Below the pieces are notes generated by a model, which saw nothing but the letters and a program-made list of their open reading frames with translations, did no database searches and was not told where the DNA came from. From Propionibacteriaceae bacterium (lineage in GTDB: Bacteria > Actinomycetota > Actinomycetes > Propionibacteriales > Propionibacteriaceae), in contig JAISHO010000040.1 in the NCBI GenBank assembly GCA_031262485.1, positions 1 to 58,799 on the forward strand: 58,799 nt of DNA, written 5' to 3'. Position numbers and translations under genes: made by a program. Below are positions 50,899-58,799 of this stretch, piece after piece. Position 1 is the first letter of the stretch, and each line of letters opens with the position of its first letter.

Positions 50899-52344
50899 CT
50901 AGAGAGCGGGCGCCTCACCTGGTTCGTCAGCCGGCGTCTTGCCAGCGGAATGGGGCTGTGCCCCGATCGTGGGATCGGATTCGCCGCCGTCGCTCTCCTC
51001 ATCGGGGATCAACTCGGGCGCCTTCCCCGCCGCCGCGTTCTCGCGACCTTCGTGGGCTACCTTGGCCGCGGCCTCGTCGCCGAGCAGATGGAAGATCTCC
51101 TCCGCCTCGCCGAAGCGGGCCAGGGCGTCGCCGAACAAGCCGAGGTGGGACAGCGCGGTCGCCTGATTGGAGAGGACGCGGGCCCGCCCGGCCGGATCGA
51201 ACCGGGTCGAGCGCACGCGCAGGACCGTCTCGTAGAGGTCGACCGCCTCCATGAGGTTGTCGCGCTGGTGGCCGGAGGGGGCGTAGACGAGGGCGTTGGC
51301 GAGGTTGAGGGTGGCGGCCGCCCACTCCGGCGGCTCCTCTTCTTCTTGTTCGAGGAGACGGACGGCGGTGCGCAGCGATTGCACGGCCAACGCGGCCCGG
51401 AGTTGATCCTGCCGGCTCGTCACCGGGGCGGCGAGGTAGGCGGTGCCAAGGTTGAAGTGGAGACGGGCGAACAACGGCGGATAGTCCGTCTCGCTGATCC
51501 GGCTGAGCGCGTCGGTGTATCCGGCGATGGCGTCGGCGATGGGGCGTTTGCCCGCCATTGCCAACTCGTGGATGAGGCTGGCCTGCTGGTAGCGCGCCTC
51601 GGCGTATGCGGCCGTCAGATCGGTGTCGGCGAGCAGGGCGACGGCGGCGTCGGCCTCGGTCAGCGACCCCGTCCGGCTGGCAATCTCAGCGCGCAAGATT
51701 CCCTCATAGGGCGGGTTGACGCCCTGAGCAGCGGTCGCAGCGGCCCGCAGGTGGCGCAAAGCCTCGGCCTCCCGCCCCTCCTCGACGGCAGCCCCGGCTT
51801 GGGCGGACGCGGCGACGGCGGCGATCTCGCCACCCGCCTCCCCCGCCGCCGGGATGACGCTCGTGAGCCCATACATATAGGCGAGGGTGTCGACGAGGGG
51901 ACGCCACTCGTCGCCCAAGGCCTCGACGAGCGCTGGACGATCGACCATCTCCGGGCTGAGGACGAAGAGGTTGTAGAACGCCGCCGGATCGCTCGCGGCG
52001 TCACGGGCGAAGATGTCGGCGGCCGCCTCGAGATCGTCGGCGTAGGCCAGTTCGACACCCTTCAAGGATTCCGGCCAGACCGCGGGTCGATGGCCGGCGA
52101 GCAACTGACGGCGCACCTCGTCCGAGCCCTCGCCCGTGACGAGGAGAAGCCCCGCCGGCAAGGGGAAAGCGCCGAGCGGCTGGGGGCGGGGAATCCGGCC
52201 TCCAGGCTCGACAGACCGTTCGTCGCCACCTGAGTTCTCATCGGCGGGCTGCTGTGGCACACCCTCCCCTACCTCAGGCGCCACGCCCTCGGCGCCGGTC
52301 GGGTCGTCGAGAGGGGAATCAGCGGTCATGCGATCGTCAACCAT
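50899..52344 (-). CDS. hydrogenase-operon helical-repeat (TPR-like) protein
   Basis: 481 residues. An acidic, Pro-rich leader of about 55 residues, then alpha-helical repeats with TPR-like spacing (LHFNLGTAYLAAP, ATLNLANALVYAP, VLSNQATALSHLGLFGDAL), and an acidic tail. Proteins of this type occur beside actinobacterial hydrogenase genes, but the function is not established; a scaffold for maturation or for partner binding is inferred. ATG 52344 has AGGA at good spacing; GTG 52347 is an alternative. Confidence 0.75.
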   Translation of the reverse strand: MVDDRMTADSPLDDPTGAEGVAPEVGEGVPQQPADENSGGDERSVEPGGRIPRPQPLGAFPLPAGLLLVTGEGSDEVRRQLLAGHRPAVWPESLKGVELAYADDLEAAADIFARDAASDPAAFYNLFVLSPEMVDRPALVEALGDEWRPLVDTLAYMYGLTSVIPAAGEAGGEIAAVAASAQAGAAVEEGREAEALRHLRAAATAAQGVNPPYEGILRAEIASRTGSLTEADAAVALLADTDLTAAYAEARYQQASLIHELAMAGKRPIADAIAGYTDALSRISETDYPPLFARLHFNLGTAYLAAPVTSRQDQLRAALAVQSLRTAVRLLEQEEEEPPEWAAATLNLANALVYAPSGHQRDNLMEAVDLYETVLRVRSTRFDPAGRARVLSNQATALSHLGLFGDALARFGEAEEIFHLLGDEAAAKVAHEGRENAAAGKAPELIPDEESDGGESDPTIGAQPHSAGKTPADEPGEAPAL

Positions 52345-53009
52345 CACGCCATCCTGTCAAGAAAGTGATCGGCCAGCCAGTCCACCGCCGCACTCACCGG
52401 CGGCGACAAGGGACGATCGAAGTCGAAGGAGCCGCCTTCGATGAGGTAGACCTCGATCTCGCGCGGCAGGTGGGGCCCGAGCAGCCAGCGCGCGAAGGCG
52501 AGGGCGTGATCCCACCGGTAATCGTGGCTGGCTAGGCCCGATGGCGGCGGCAACGTCTCGACCTCGGCGGCGGGCAGATGGGTGATCGTGCCCGCCTCGG
52601 CGCCCGTCGCGCTGGCGTCGACGAGGATGACGCGGTCAGCGTCACGCATCTGAAAGGCGACGTCCATCCCTGACGTCCCAGCGTCGAGGAGACGGATCGA
52701 CGGCGGTGGTTCCCAGCGATCCCACAAGCGGCGGATGAACACGCAGCCGGCGGCGTCGTCCCCGCGCAGCAGGTTGCCGCAGCCGATGATGAGGAGGTCG
52801 ACGCGGTGCCGCTCCCACCCGTCGTCGAGTAGTTCCCACGGAGCCGGTCGGCCACTCGGCGTCCCAATCTGAGCAACGTCATTCCCCGGGAACACCGTGC
52901 TCTCCCCCGCATCCGCACGGGTCTGAGACGATCTCTCGCCCGGCCCCGGGCTGCCCGACTCCACAGTCGCAGTCGCGGCAGTCCCAGCGGTGTCAGCGAT
53001 CGTCGTCAC
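52344..53009 (-). CDS. hydrogenase maturation endopeptidase
   Basis: 221 residues. After a long disordered N-terminal extension (1-68) comes the HyaD/HybD-type fold with LLIIGCGNLLRGDDAAG, in which the second Asp binds Ni of the large subunit, and DAGTSGMD and a conserved His in ASHDYRWDHAL. It removes the C-terminal extension of the large subunit after nickel insertion. GTG start overlaps the large-subunit stop (GTGA at 53006-53009); the first credible domain residues begin near 69, so a shorter start is possible. Confidence 0.92.
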   Translation of the reverse strand: MTTIADTAGTAATATVESGSPGPGERSSQTRADAGESTVFPGNDVAQIGTPSGRPAPWELLDDGWERHRVDLLIIGCGNLLRGDDAAGCVFIRRLWDRWEPPPSIRLLDAGTSGMDVAFQMRDADRVILVDASATGAEAGTITHLPAAEVETLPPPSGLASHDYRWDHALAFARWLLGPHLPREIEVYLIEGGSFDFDRPLSPPVSAAVDWLADHFLDRMA

Positions 53010-54613
53010 ACCATCTTGTTGATGACGAACTGCGACATCTCCCGGCCCGTCTTGCCGTCGTAGGCGTGGACCTGGCAGACGATGCAGGAGTCGAAGCTGC
53101 GCGCGACATGCCCCAACTCGACGGGGTCGTGGATGTCGGCGACGGGGGCGCCGACGAAGGCCTCCTCCATGGGGCCACGGACGCCGTCCTTGTCGCGCGG
53201 GGAGATGTTCCAGGTCGACGGAGTGATGACGTTGTAATTGGCGATCTTGCCGTTCTCGATGACGATCCAGTCCTGCAACGCCCCGCGCGCCGCCTCGGTG
53301 GCGCCGTAACCGCGCGCCGAGACGGGATCGACCGGAGTGTCGCAGAAGGATTCCGCCAGATCGATCTGGCCGAGCCAGCCGAGGACCGATTCGATGAGAT
53401 AAGCGGCCTCGTGCATGCGGGCGAATTGCCGGGTGAAGACGCTGACGCCCTTCTTCGCGACGATGTCGGCGACGAGCGGATCCTCGTGCTGATGGGGCGC
53501 CGTGGCCTTTTGACCGGCCACCATCATGCGCGCCAACGGCCCCGCCTCAAGCGGCTTGTTGCCGTTGGGGCCGATGCTGTAGCGCGGCGCCTTGCCGAAG
53601 CTGTACTTGCCCTGGGCCTTGCCCTTCTCCGGGTCGATGGCGTTCTGTGTGCCGTCGAAGGGGTGGACGTGGTCATCACCGTTGTAGAACGAATGCGCGA
53701 CGTCCTCGAAGACGTTCGCCTGATCGAACTCGTGGTACGCCCCGTCGACGAGGACGCCGGAACGCGCGATGAGGGCGTCGTTGCGCCCCGCGATCGTCGG
53801 ATGGTCATACAACGTCGGCGAGAAGTACGTCCCCGTGGCGATGAAATCGCCATGACCGGCGCCATAGCCGTCGAGACCGATGTCGAGGGCGTAGCGGATG
53901 AAGAAGCCGCAATCGGAATTGGCATGCTCCTCCTTCTCGTCGAGCCAGGCGAGGACATCTTCCCACGTCTTGTTCTGTGACCAGCGCTCAACCGTGCAGC
54001 CGAGCCACTGCCCCTCGAGCCAGGTGCGCTTCCAGTGGTTGAGGATGGCGAAGGAACGGCTCACCGAATCGAGCGTCGGGGCGCCCATGATGCCGCCGGG
54101 GCACATGAACGACGAGTGCGGCCACTGCCCGCCGAAGATGGCGTAGACCTCGACTGGTTTCTGCGAGAGGACGACGCCGGGCTGGTACGAACTGCCGGTG
54201 AACGCGGCGAAACGGGCGCAGGCCTCGTCATACATCGGCGACGAGGAGTACTTTTTATTGGCGAGGTCGACGGCGAAGAGCGCGTAAAAGTATCGCGGAA
54301 TCGACTGCAACGTCTCACAAGCCTGGGCGATGTTGCGCACCAGTGTGGCGTTGTACGGCACATGGGAGCCCATCGCCGTGTCGAGGGCGTAAGCAGACTT
54401 GTAGAGGTGGGAGCCGCCGCAAATCCCGCAGATGCGCGGGGTCATGATGAGCCCGGCCCGGATGTCCTTGCCTCTCAGGATCGTCTCGAACCCACGGAAC
54501 ATCATCGCCTGCGTCCACGCGTCCGTCACGACGCCGTCCTCGATGATGACGCGGACGTCGAGATCGCCCTCGACCCGGTTGAGGGGGGCGACATTGAGAT
54601 CGATGGTGCTCAT
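53006..54613 (-). CDS. hhyL: [NiFe] hydrogenase large subunit, actinobacterial type
   Basis: 535 residues. N-terminal NRVEGDLDVRV, L1 motif RICGICGGSH (Cys62, Cys65) and L2 motif FDSCIVCQVH (Cys510, Cys513) ligate the Ni-Fe centre. The L2 reads DSC rather than the common DPC, which I associate with group 1h/5 uptake hydrogenases. A 19-residue C-terminal extension after His516 should be removed by the downstream endopeptidase. It oxidises H2 in the cytoplasm or at the membrane. ATG 54613 has AAGGAA. Confidence 0.95.
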   Translation of the reverse strand: MSTIDLNVAPLNRVEGDLDVRVIIEDGVVTDAWTQAMMFRGFETILRGKDIRAGLIMTPRICGICGGSHLYKSAYALDTAMGSHVPYNATLVRNIAQACETLQSIPRYFYALFAVDLANKKYSSSPMYDEACARFAAFTGSSYQPGVVLSQKPVEVYAIFGGQWPHSSFMCPGGIMGAPTLDSVSRSFAILNHWKRTWLEGQWLGCTVERWSQNKTWEDVLAWLDEKEEHANSDCGFFIRYALDIGLDGYGAGHGDFIATGTYFSPTLYDHPTIAGRNDALIARSGVLVDGAYHEFDQANVFEDVAHSFYNGDDHVHPFDGTQNAIDPEKGKAQGKYSFGKAPRYSIGPNGNKPLEAGPLARMMVAGQKATAPHQHEDPLVADIVAKKGVSVFTRQFARMHEAAYLIESVLGWLGQIDLAESFCDTPVDPVSARGYGATEAARGALQDWIVIENGKIANYNVITPSTWNISPRDKDGVRGPMEEAFVGAPVADIHDPVELGHVARSFDSCIVCQVHAYDGKTGREMSQFVINKMV

Positions 54614-54687
54614 CACGTATTCCTTAAGATTTCACCTAGCCAGATGGGATCAGCGGGTTGGGGAGGGAGCCGTGCCCCGCACGACCT

Positions 54688-55656
54688 TTAGACGAACATG
54701 TCTTCCTTGGACCATGCGGGGGCGGAGATGCGGGCCGTGGCCGTCATCGCCAGATAGGTCGCATGATCCTGCCCGGGCGGCATGTCGCGCGGGATGACCC
54801 CGGAGATCATCTGCGTCTTGAAGACGGTGCCCGGCGCGAGATCGGAAACAGGGAACTCCGGTTCGGTGCACCCCAGGCAGGGCATCCCGGCCCGCGTCTT
54901 CGACGACTGCCGGTTCCACAGGATCCGGTTGCACGGGCTATGCGTCATCGGCCCACGGCAGCCGAACTCGTAGAAGAGGCACCCGGTGCGCGTGCCCTCG
55001 CCGAAGGTCATCGTCGACTGTTTGAACTCGAAGAAGGAGTTACGGGTGCAGCCGTTGTGCATGAAGGTCTTGAAGAATGTCGTCGGGCGGCCTAGGTCGT
55101 CGAGGACGAGGTCGCCGGCCCGTCCGGTGGCGAGCGCGACGAGGATCTGGGTGATCCAATCGGGGTGGGCCGGGCAGCCAGGGATGTTGACGACGGGGAG
55201 CCCCGCCTTCGACGTCCACCCCGCGCCGAGGAAGCCGCCCTTCTTCGTTCGGTGATATTGCAGACCGGTCGACGACGACGGGTTCGGATCGATCGCCGGC
55301 AGCCCCCCGTAGGTGGCGCAGGTGCCGATGCCGACGACGATGTTGGCCGCCGCCGCCAATTCCGTCACCCAATCCTTCATCGGACGGTCGGCGAACATGT
55401 CGAAACGCCCGGTGCCGTCGGGCCCCTCGATGACAGAGCCCTCGAAGACGAGGATGTCGAGCGGTTGGGCGCCGGAGACGCAATCGGCGAACAATTGCTT
55501 GGCGCTCTCCCCCATCTGGAGCGACAAAGACGGATGCCAGAGCAGGTCGAGGCCGAAGTCGACGATGAGATCGACGACGCTCGGCTCGTCCGCATTCAAG
55601 AAAGACATCGTGTTACCTGAACAGGCGCCGCCCTGCAACCACAACACTGTTGTCAT
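54688..55656 (-). CDS. hhyS: [NiFe] hydrogenase small subunit, actinobacterial type
   Basis: 322 residues without a Tat signal, so it stays on the cytoplasmic side. Cluster ligands: proximal Cys12, Cys113, Cys161; distal His200, Cys203, Cys226, Cys233; medial Cys242, Cys260, Cys263. The position of the second proximal Cys is Asn15 (QGGACSGNTMSF; codon AAC). Group 1h enzymes are known to have 3Cys-1Asp coordination; Asn would differ from both. ATG 55656 has GAGGAG. Confidence 0.95.
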   Translation of the reverse strand: MTTVLWLQGGACSGNTMSFLNADEPSVVDLIVDFGLDLLWHPSLSLQMGESAKQLFADCVSGAQPLDILVFEGSVIEGPDGTGRFDMFADRPMKDWVTELAAAANIVVGIGTCATYGGLPAIDPNPSSSTGLQYHRTKKGGFLGAGWTSKAGLPVVNIPGCPAHPDWITQILVALATGRAGDLVLDDLGRPTTFFKTFMHNGCTRNSFFEFKQSTMTFGEGTRTGCLFYEFGCRGPMTHSPCNRILWNRQSSKTRAGMPCLGCTEPEFPVSDLAPGTVFKTQMISGVIPRDMPPGQDHATYLAMTATARISAPAWSKEDMFV

Positions 55657-55735
55657 CGTCTCTCCTCGCTTTCGGTCGTCCTCGAGCCTAGATCGCCCGC
55701 ATCTCTCGTCCGTCTCGCTCCACGCATGGGGCGCT

Positions 55736-56326
55736 TCACCGTTCCTGACCTCGGGCCCGCTGGTAGGCCGTCGTGCCCGTCTCCTTGACGGCCACCCCGA
55801 CTTTGCGGACGACGCGCAGCACATAATCGATGCCCCGGTTGAAGTCGCGGTCACGCATCATGAGGGGAAGCCGCAGCATGGTGATGCGCCGTTTCGGCGG
55901 GGCGGCGGCCATGTCGGCCTGGACGTCGCGGATGCCGTCGAAGATGCGGAAGAGCAACTCGACGAACTCGGGCTCGATGGCGCGCGAATGGGCCAGTTGT
56001 TCGGCGACGTTGGCGTCAGCCATCCGGGAGGCGATGGGGAGGACCTGCTGGCCCAACTTGACGAAGGAATCCGTCCCCCGCTCGACCGCCGGATCCGAGG
56101 CGACGCGCGTCGTCACCTCGTGATACATCCCAGCGACGTTGTCGACGATCTCCGACGAGCGGGCCATGAAACTTTGCATCACTTCGACCATGCCGGCGAT
56201 CGTGTCGATGTTGTCGAGCAATGTGACGAGGGCGGCGCGTGTGGCGGGATCGCGCAGGCGTTCCTCCAACGCGTCCGGCGCGGGCTCGCCCGGGCTCACC
56301 GTGACGCTCATCGTCTCCGTGCTCAT
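55736..56326 (-). CDS. DUF1641-like hydrogenase-associated protein
   Basis: 196 residues, helical, with DALEERLRDPATRAALVTLLDNIDTIAGMVE typical of the DUF1641 family that accompanies hydrogenases and formate dehydrogenases. No membrane helices or metal motifs. First gene of the operon with GGGGAG ribosome site, 79 bases before the small subunit. Role unknown; a structural or assembly role is inferred from position. Confidence 0.7.
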   Translation of the reverse strand: MSTETMSVTVSPGEPAPDALEERLRDPATRAALVTLLDNIDTIAGMVEVMQSFMARSSEIVDNVAGMYHEVTTRVASDPAVERGTDSFVKLGQQVLPIASRMADANVAEQLAHSRAIEPEFVELLFRIFDGIRDVQADMAAAPPKRRITMLRLPLMMRDRDFNRGIDYVLRVVRKVGVAVKETGTTAYQRARGQER

Positions 56327-56364
56327 GCGAACTCCCCTAGGCCTGAGAAAGTGGTCACCGGGTA

Positions 56365-56376
56365 TGTGAGTTCACA
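56365..56376 (-). promoter_or_regulatory. CRP/FNR-type palindrome at the hydrogenase promoter
   Basis: TGTGAGTTCACA is a perfect 12-base inverted repeat with the TGTGA half-site used by CRP-family regulators, though with a 2-base rather than 6-base spacer. It overlaps the expected transcript start and -10 of the hydrogenase operon. Confidence 0.45.
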
Positions 56377-56401
56377 CTACACCGCTCCCTTGGTTCGTGA
56401 A
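56374..56401 (-). promoter_or_regulatory. candidate hydrogenase operon promoter
   Basis: On minus, TTCACG (56401-56396), a 16-base spacer and TAGTGT (56379-56374), about 48 bases before ATG 56326. Confidence 0.4.
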
Positions 56402-56754
56402 GCCGCGCCGCCAGCCGGGTCGGTGCGGCCATCACCGCTCCTCCCCACGATTGGCGGAAAGCCCGGCGGCGCCACCTATCAAACCTTGCCAAACGATGGA
56501 ATATCGCGGCTCTCACATGAACGTGACAGCCGAAAGCGCTGATTTCCCGGTAGTCTGGAGCCAGGAGGGCTGGGGGATCGACGAATCGAGAATTCCGAGC
56601 GGAACGGCTTCTCGGCACGGCGACGGGCTTGGCTGGGGGACGCGCGCCTCATCGCGTAGGTGGCGTGCTCTCATCTGCGCCTCACGGTTCCTTCCTCCGT
56701 CTATGGAGACAATGGCACAGCCGAAATAGACAGCAAAGAGGGAGTGTGCGAGAG

Positions 56755-57462
56755 ATGGAAGCAGACGACTTTCGCAGTCGTTATTACGACATGGTCGTAG
56801 CTAGTTGTGAGTGGCGCGCCGTGGGCGTGGAGGATCCGACGACCTTAGCCGACCAGGTCTTCGCCGTCGCGCGAGCGCGCGGCTACACCGATCTGCGCTC
56901 GCTCTACCAAACCATCGTCGACGTCGTCGACCACGCCTACCGTCAGGCCGATTCACACGAGACGATCCTCGACAAGCTGCGCGGCTCCGTCAAACAGCCC
57001 ATCAATAAAGAGGCCACCCTCGCCCGGACGGCCCACCGGGCGCTCACCTCGCAACGTGGCTCCGACGAACGACTCCTGCAAATGGCCTGGTGGGATGAAC
57101 TTTCCCTGGAGGAGATCAGCCAGGTTCTGGGGCGTGACGAGATCTGGGTGCGCGAACACCTCTCCACGGCGCTCGAACATTACACCGCCACCCTGGCCCG
57201 ACTGCTCAGCAAACTCCCCATGCATGTGAGGGATTCACGTTCTGATCCGACGCCGAAACAAGCCGCCATCGCCTTGCGTCGGGCCAAGCCGGGCATCCAT
57301 CATCGCCACCCGATGGCCCCCGCCGCCCCGACGGACAATTCCCCGCTCCTGTCACACTCCTCGGCGGCTTCAGACGATGAGGGTGAGACGGACGATGCGC
57401 TCACCGCTCTGGCCGAAGGGACGACAGCTGAGGCGAACGTCCCGGCCGGCGCCGGAGCCTGA
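56755..57462 (+). CDS. divergent ECF sigma-factor-like protein
   Basis: 235 residues. The N-terminal part (FRSRYYDMVVASCEW to VVDHAYRQ) resembles sigma region 2 in size and helical pattern but lacks most conserved core residues. Residues 110-155 form a region-4-like helix-turn-helix: QMAWWDELSLEEISQVLGRD then WVREHLSTALEHY. A disordered Ala/Thr/Asp tail of about 65 residues follows. It could be a sigma factor or a DNA-binding regulator. It lies 8 bases before proB. Confidence 0.6.
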   Translation: MEADDFRSRYYDMVVASCEWRAVGVEDPTTLADQVFAVARARGYTDLRSLYQTIVDVVDHAYRQADSHETILDKLRGSVKQPINKEATLARTAHRALTSQRGSDERLLQMAWWDELSLEEISQVLGRDEIWVREHLSTALEHYTATLARLLSKLPMHVRDSRSDPTPKQAAIALRRAKPGIHHRHPMAPAAPTDNSPLLSHSSAASDDEGETDDALTALAEGTTAEANVPAGAGA

Positions 57463-57470
57463 ACGAGCCA

Positions 57471-58652
57471 GTGGGGTCGAACTCGTACCATGACCTCGTG
57501 AACATAGATGCGGCGGCCGATGCCCGACGACGTGTGGCCGACGCGGCCCGCGTCGTCGTCAAAGTAGGGTCCTCCTCGCTGACAGATCCGCGGTCTGGTG
57601 TCGACGAGGGTCGGGTGGCCCGTCTCGTCGACACACTCGCCGCCCGCCGGGGCGCCGGAGCCGGGGTCGTCCTCGTCAGCTCTGGGGCGATCGCCGCCGG
57701 GATGGGTCCGCTCGGATTGGCTTCCCGGCCTCGCGACCTGGCCCGCCAACAGGCCGCCGCCGCTGTCGGGCAAGGGCTCCTCATGGCCCGTTACACCGAT
57801 CTTTTCGCCCGCCACGGCATCACCGCCGCCCAGGTCCTCCTCACCGTCGACGACCTCACCCGCAAGGCCTCCTATGCCAACGCCGTGCGCACCTTGACGA
57901 CCTTGCTGCGCCTCGGCGCCGTCCCCGTCGTCAACGAGAACGACACCGTCGCCACCCAGGAGATCCGCTTCGGTGACAATGACCGCTTAGCGGCGCTCGT
58001 GGCCGAGGTGGTGCGGGCCGAAGCGCTCGTCCTCCTCTCCGACGTCGACGCCCTTTACACCGCCCATCCCGCCGAGGCAGGGGCGGAACGGATCGACGCG
58101 GTCGGCGACGTCGACGAAGTGACGGTCGATGTCAGCCGGGCTGGTTCGTCGGTCGGCACCGGAGGCATGGCGACGAAGCTCGAAGCCGCCCGCATCGCCA
58201 CCTCCGCCGGCATCCCCGTCGTGTTGGGCCGGGCCGACGACGCCGCCGCCGCGCTCGCCGGAGACGACGTCGGCACGGTGTTCAGCCCCGTCGCCGCACC
58301 CCGACCGCGCCGTTTGCTCTGGCTCGCCCACGCCACCGTCGTGCGCGGTCGTCTCACGATCGACGTCGGCGCCGTAGCCGCGTTGCGCGAACGTGGGGCC
58401 TCCCTGCTCGCCGCCGGCATCACCGCCGTGACCGGCGACTTCGTGGCCGGCGACCCCGTCGAGATCGCCGGGCCTGACGGCGCCGTCATCGCCCGCGGCC
58501 TGACCAACTTCTCCTCCGAGGAACTCCCCGCCATGATGGGCCGGCGCACCGCCTGGCTCGCCCAATCGCTGGGCTCACAATTCGAACGCGAAGTCGTTCA
58601 CCGCGACGCCATGGTGCTGCTCAAGCGGAGACGCCGTCCTAGCCTTGAATGA
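57471..58652 (+). CDS. proB: glutamate 5-kinase
   Basis: 393 residues. The amino-acid kinase domain carries VVVKVGSSSLTD, VLVSSGAIAAGM, PVVNENDTVATQE and GDNDRLAALVA; a C-terminal PUA domain begins near residue 290. It phosphorylates glutamate for proline synthesis. GTG 57471 and GTG 57498 are both possible starts; neither has a convincing ribosome site. Confidence 0.95.
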   Translation: MGSNSYHDLVNIDAAADARRRVADAARVVVKVGSSSLTDPRSGVDEGRVARLVDTLAARRGAGAGVVLVSSGAIAAGMGPLGLASRPRDLARQQAAAAVGQGLLMARYTDLFARHGITAAQVLLTVDDLTRKASYANAVRTLTTLLRLGAVPVVNENDTVATQEIRFGDNDRLAALVAEVVRAEALVLLSDVDALYTAHPAEAGAERIDAVGDVDEVTVDVSRAGSSVGTGGMATKLEAARIATSAGIPVVLGRADDAAAALAGDDVGTVFSPVAAPRPRRLLWLAHATVVRGRLTIDVGAVAALRERGASLLAAGITAVTGDFVAGDPVEIAGPDGAVIARGLTNFSSEELPAMMGRRTAWLAQSLGSQFEREVVHRDAMVLLKRRRRPSLE

Positions 58653-58730
58653 CTCTGGATGACTTCACATCCAACGCAACCCCACGGGCTACTCAAAGTC
58701 GGGTGATACGCGGTGTGGCTAGCGTAAACA

Positions 58731-58793
58731 CGGGCTGAAACCTGGTGAACTTGGTGTTTCGACTTCCAGTTACACCATGAAGGTTTCAGCCCG
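58731..58793. repeat. 13-bp inverted repeat at the right edge
   Basis: CGGGCTGAAACCT (58731-58743) is repeated inverted at 58781-58793, with a further GGTG/CACC pairing inside. It could be proB's terminator or the end of a mobile element cut by the window edge. Confidence 0.5.
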
Positions 58794-58799
58794 CTATGC

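Larger units (their letters stand above)
56327..56754. other. intergenic region between hydrogenase operon and sigma-like gene
   Basis: 428 bases between divergent genes. It holds the hydrogenase promoter and palindrome at 56365-56401. The remainder contains only low-quality frames and no recognised RNA. Confidence 0.45.

Noticed and set aside
48318-51002. Longer HypF start at 51002
   Set aside because: It would overlap the upstream gene by about 100 bases with an Arg-rich leader; ATG 50876 has a ribosome site and a family-typical start.
56517-56729. Small plus-strand frame upstream of the sigma-like gene
   Set aside because: No ribosome site or family pattern; composition resembles random high-GC translation.

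Overview
The window is GC-rich, densely coded bacterial DNA of actinobacterial type. The evidence is family-level: PspC-domain proteins beside a PspC-fused sensor kinase and LuxR regulator, an Rv2466c-like (mycothiol-linked) DsbA-fold protein, an ECF-type vitamin transporter with fused ATPases, an actinobacterial-type [NiFe] hydrogenase, and several start codons 6-7 nt behind a TANNNT box, which suggests leaderless transcripts. The species cannot be named from the sequence.

Layout. 0.3-4.0 kb: envelope-stress block (two PspC proteins and a small membrane protein on minus; PspC-fused histidine kinase and LuxR regulator on plus). 4.1-6.7 kb: GlsB-like membrane protein, cardiolipin synthase-like protein, Rv2466c-like oxidoreductase and a tiny membrane ORF. 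6.7-17.3 kb: housekeeping genes on minus (mfd, pth, rplY, a secreted protein, prs, glmU, tRNA-Gln, an aspartate/aromatic aminotransferase). 17.3-23.8 kb: carbohydrate ABC importer (binding protein, two permeases, DUF624 protein) divergent from a heparinase II/III-like protein. 24.1-25.5 kb: two small secreted Cys-rich repeat proteins sharing a C-terminal motif. 25.8-31.3 kb: a PP2C-like phosphatase convergent with gcvT-gcvH-gcvP. 31.5-36.4 kb: a cobalamin riboswitch followed by four start/stop-overlapped genes (surface DUF4430-like protein, EcfT, fused EcfAA', S component), read as a B12 importer. 36.4-40.9 kb: a small antitoxin-like gene, galE, a UDPGP-family pyrophosphorylase and galK. 41.0-42.5 kb: hipBA. 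42.6-44.7 kb: a cell-wall-anchored protein with six Ig-like repeats. 45.0-56.3 kb: hydrogenase operon on minus (DUF1641-like, small subunit, large subunit, endopeptidase, helical-repeat protein, hypF, HupF-like double HypC, hypE, hypC, membrane protein). 56.7-58.7 kb: a divergent sigma-factor-like gene and proB. The window ends in a long inverted repeat.

The most unusual material: (i) the paired Cys-rich repeat proteins; (ii) the B12 operon with a transcobalamin-like surface protein; (iii) a roughly 50-nt element with a perfect 16-bp palindrome found both at the hipB promoter and upstream of the surface-protein gene; (iv) a hydrogenase small subunit with Asn where the second proximal-cluster Cys is expected, and a membrane protein coupled to hypC. 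No CRISPR array, complete insertion sequence, prophage or rRNA was seen.
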